Shown piece by piece: positions 52,595 through 54,254 of a stretch of 54,254 bases of DNA. A model generated the notes under the pieces. That model did not search any database. It was not told the DNA's origin and saw only the letters and a list, made by a program, of their open reading frames with translations. Position numbers and translations under genes: made by a program. The stretch's first letter is position 1; each line of letters starts with the position of its first letter. The DNA comes from an uncultured Lachnospiraceae bacterium (GTDB lineage Bacteria; Bacillota; Clostridia; Lachnospirales; Lachnospiraceae), in contig CANOFO010000006.1 in NCBI GenBank assembly GCA_947565305.1, forward strand, positions 1-54,254, in the 5' to 3' direction.

Positions 52595-53431
52595 CTATAT
52601 CCTGCGGATATTTTTATCTGTGATTTCTACCTTGCGCTCCTTATACAAACGTCCGACTGCACGCTTAAAAGCATTCTTGCTCATTTTCATTTCCCGCATA
52701 ACCACTTCTGGAGAGGCCTTGTCATTAAAGGGCAGAACGCCAGCATACTCCTCCAGCACTTCCAGCACCCGCTCTGCATCCTTATCCATCTGTATATAAG
52801 CCTTTTCCCGCAAGGTGAGGTCCAGTTTACCGTCAGGCTTCACTCCTGAGACACGCGCCTGAACACTGTCGCCTACTCGCAAAAAACTGCAGTCCTCATG
52901 TCTGGGAATCATAGCTGAATATTTATCATCCACTGCTACGAACGTGCCAAAATCATTGCCAAATTCATAGACACGCCCATGAACCATGTCTCCTCTCTGA
53001 TAGGGCGACTCGGTATCAAGCATATCATAAATGTCTTTCATGCTGGCGCAGAGCCGGTGGCTCTTATCAATATACAGCCTTACCAGAATGCAGTCTCCAG
53101 CCTGCACTTTGCCAATCTGCTCTTTGTATGGAAGGAAGAGGTCTTTCTCCAACCCCCAATCTAAAAAAGCGCCAATCTGCTGCACCGACTCTACGGTAAG
53201 AGCGGCAACTTCCCCCATTTTCAGCTTAGGCTCCTTAGTCGTGGAAATGACCCGGTCCTGAGAATCCTTATACAGGAAAACCTCAATCTCATCGCCAATT
53301 TCCGTGCCCTCAGGAACCTGCTTTGCCGGGAGCAGCACCCGCGTATCAGACTGGCTGTCCTCCGCCAGATAAATGCCAAAATCTACTTCTTTCACGACAA
53401 CAAGTGTCTGATTTTCTCCTAATCGAAACAT
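52595..53431 (-). CDS. CvfB-like S1 RNA-binding protein
   Basis: A 278-residue protein of the CvfB/YitL family, with three tandem S1-type OB folds (about 5-65, 70-140, 145-215) and a C-terminal winged helix (MKMSKNAFKRAVGRLYKERKVEI-type, residues about 230-275; core SKNAFKRAVGRLY). It begins RLGENQTLVVVKEVDFGIYL. In staphylococci CvfB affects virulence gene expression by RNA binding. GGAGG precedes the ATG, and its start overlaps the thioesterase stop by 13 bp. Confidence 0.92.
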   Translation of the reverse strand: MFRLGENQTLVVVKEVDFGIYLAEDSQSDTRVLLPAKQVPEGTEIGDEIEVFLYKDSQDRVISTTKEPKLKMGEVAALTVESVQQIGAFLDWGLEKDLFLPYKEQIGKVQAGDCILVRLYIDKSHRLCASMKDIYDMLDTESPYQRGDMVHGRVYEFGNDFGTFVAVDDKYSAMIPRHEDCSFLRVGDSVQARVSGVKPDGKLDLTLREKAYIQMDKDAERVLEVLEEYAGVLPFNDKASPEVVMREMKMSKNAFKRAVGRLYKERKVEITDKNIRRI

Positions 53432-54138
53432 TTCTTTTCCTCCAACTCCACAATCGCATATGGTCTTCCTTCTTCATCTGCAAGCTTTACGGTAATTTTC
53501 CCCTGTTTTTCTGCTACAAAGGGAAAAATCATATCTCTGTATACTGCCGCCTTGCGGTATTCCACGCGCAGCTTGCCGGTACAAAAGCCCGCGGGCAGAT
53601 ACTCCTGCGCCATGCTCACATATTTTCCATTGTTCACGTGGTTATTTGTGTCTATATGGTACTTATGCACCGGAAACGGTTCCCGGGCCTCCATCTCTTC
53701 CGGAAACGCAACTTTCCTGGAATCACATTCCATCGCAAGCTGCGCAGAAAGCTGGTATGCCTGCTGCATTTCGGGCGTAAGCCTTGCCGGTCTTCCTTTC
53801 TCCACATCCAGCAGCGTCCAAACGGAATTGGCATATGCCAGAAGTTCTCCCGCATTATCCTCCATCGTGAAATTGCGGTATCCGAAAAATCCTTGAAACC
53901 CATAGGGCCAGGTACTGACCTTCACATATTCTCCCATCTGCGGATAACGGTTGACCTCTATCTGCCAGGAGGACAGCACCCACGCCAATCCTTGCCCCAT
54001 AAGGTAATCTATGCCTACCCCCAGCTCTTCCGACTGGAAATTGCTGCAATCCTGAAAATAATCTATGATGGAGGGCAAAGTAACATGTCTCTGGCTGTCC
54101 ACCTCGCTGTAACGAATCCTGCTGTCAAAACTATACAT
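53419..54138 (-). CDS. Acyl-ACP thioesterase (FatA/FatB family)
   Basis: A 239-residue double hotdog-fold enzyme that releases free fatty acids from acyl carrier protein. It begins MYSFDSRIRYSEVDSQRHV; the first hotdog has LVGVGIDYLMGQG-type residues, the second has the Asn-His pair HIDTNNHVNNGKYV near residue 155 and MAQEYLP. Length fits the bacterial form. It is the first gene of a unit with the CvfB-like and CPBP genes. RBS GGGAGG. Confidence 0.9.
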   Translation of the reverse strand: MYSFDSRIRYSEVDSQRHVTLPSIIDYFQDCSNFQSEELGVGIDYLMGQGLAWVLSSWQIEVNRYPQMGEYVKVSTWPYGFQGFFGYRNFTMEDNAGELLAYANSVWTLLDVEKGRPARLTPEMQQAYQLSAQLAMECDSRKVAFPEEMEAREPFPVHKYHIDTNNHVNNGKYVSMAQEYLPAGFCTGKLRVEYRKAAVYRDMIFPFVAEKQGKITVKLADEEGRPYAIVELEEKKCFD

Positions 54139-54165
54139 TGCTTCCTCCCTTTTGTGCTTTGATAT

Positions 54166-54196
54166 GAAAAATACCCATCACTGTAAGTGACAGGTA
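54166..54196 (-). terminator. Terminator downstream of tRNA-Gln
   Basis: On the minus strand ATACC-TG-TCACT pairs with AGTGA-TG-GGTAT around TAC and is followed by TTTTTC. Confidence 0.85.
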
Positions 54197-54201
54197 TCCA
54201 G

Positions 54202-54254
54202 CTGGCCCACAAGGATTCGAACCTTGAAATGACGGAGTCAGAGTCCGTTGCCTT
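54202..54254 (-). tRNA. tRNA-Gln(CUG), 5' part outside the window
   Basis: The minus strand shows the anticodon stem ACGGA-CTCTGAC-TCCGT, which puts CUG in the anticodon, the T arm CAAGG-TTCGAAT-CCTTG and the 3' acceptor half TGGGCCA. The discriminator is G and CCA is not encoded (CTG follows). The D arm and 5' acceptor half lie beyond position 54254. Confidence 0.93.

Overview
The window looks like a chromosomal segment of a spore-forming, anaerobic, low-to-mid GC Clostridia, most likely Lachnospiraceae. This rests on the dipicolinate synthase pair (dpaA/dpaB), a YtvI-type sporulation permease, a T-box leader on a short archaeal-type proS, an ECF thiamine-precursor transporter (ThiW), a dockerin-bearing secreted protease with a cohesin partner, and AGGAGG ribosome binding sites before most genes. 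The species cannot be fixed from sequence alone. Most genes lie on the minus strand.

Layout. 0.4-2.4 kb: proS with a proline-type T-box leader and an inverted-repeat element between leader and gene. 2.4-6.5 kb: ytvI-like permease, then an overlapping histidine kinase / response regulator / pseudouridine synthase unit. 6.7-8.2 kb (plus): dpaAB. 8.2-13.2 kb: a DUF3006-like small protein, a sigma-70-like protein lacking region 4, an AAA-ATPase/nuclease-type protein, and a divergent LysR/MATE pair. 13.2-15.5 kb: three genes of unknown function, the first with a FliD-C-like tail, behind a sigma-28-like promoter. 15.6-19.4 kb: an accessory-looking block (AbrB, acyltransferase, Rieske oxidoreductase, serine recombinase, antitoxin remnant). 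19.5-30.6 kb: HD-GYP response regulator, topoisomerase III, DnaQ-like exonuclease with a topoisomerase-type zinc finger, AraC/GH36 alpha-galactosidase, a coiled-coil protein with a second sigma-28-like promoter, an EAL phosphodiesterase and a uracil/hypoxanthine DNA glycosylase.

30.6-41.1 kb: a tightly packed minus-strand run under a TPP riboswitch: thiC, thiW, thiM, thiE, thiD, then a DUF3298 lipoprotein, a Nudix hydrolase, a 1247-residue S8 protease with a dockerin, and a wall/membrane-anchored cohesin protein. ThiC makes the pyrimidine (HMP), ThiW/ThiM are suited to thiazole uptake and salvage, ThiD phosphorylates HMP and ThiE joins the halves. The protease and cohesin genes overlap and probably form a two-part surface proteolytic system.

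41.2-54.3 kb: a 44-residue membrane peptide, Uma2-type nuclease, ctpA-type S41 protease, ftsX/ftsE, a CdaR/PucR-type regulator, YitT and WecG/TagA proteins, an AT-rich gap carrying a cluster of DnaA boxes, an MGMT-family protein, an SH3-NlpC/P60 wall hydrolase with a WalR-type box at its promoter, trxB, a YjfB-like motility protein, a CPBP protease, a CvfB-like S1 protein, an acyl-ACP thioesterase and the 3' part of tRNA-Gln(CUG). No CRISPR array, rRNA or complete insertion sequence was seen. All assignments come from reading motifs; no database search was run.
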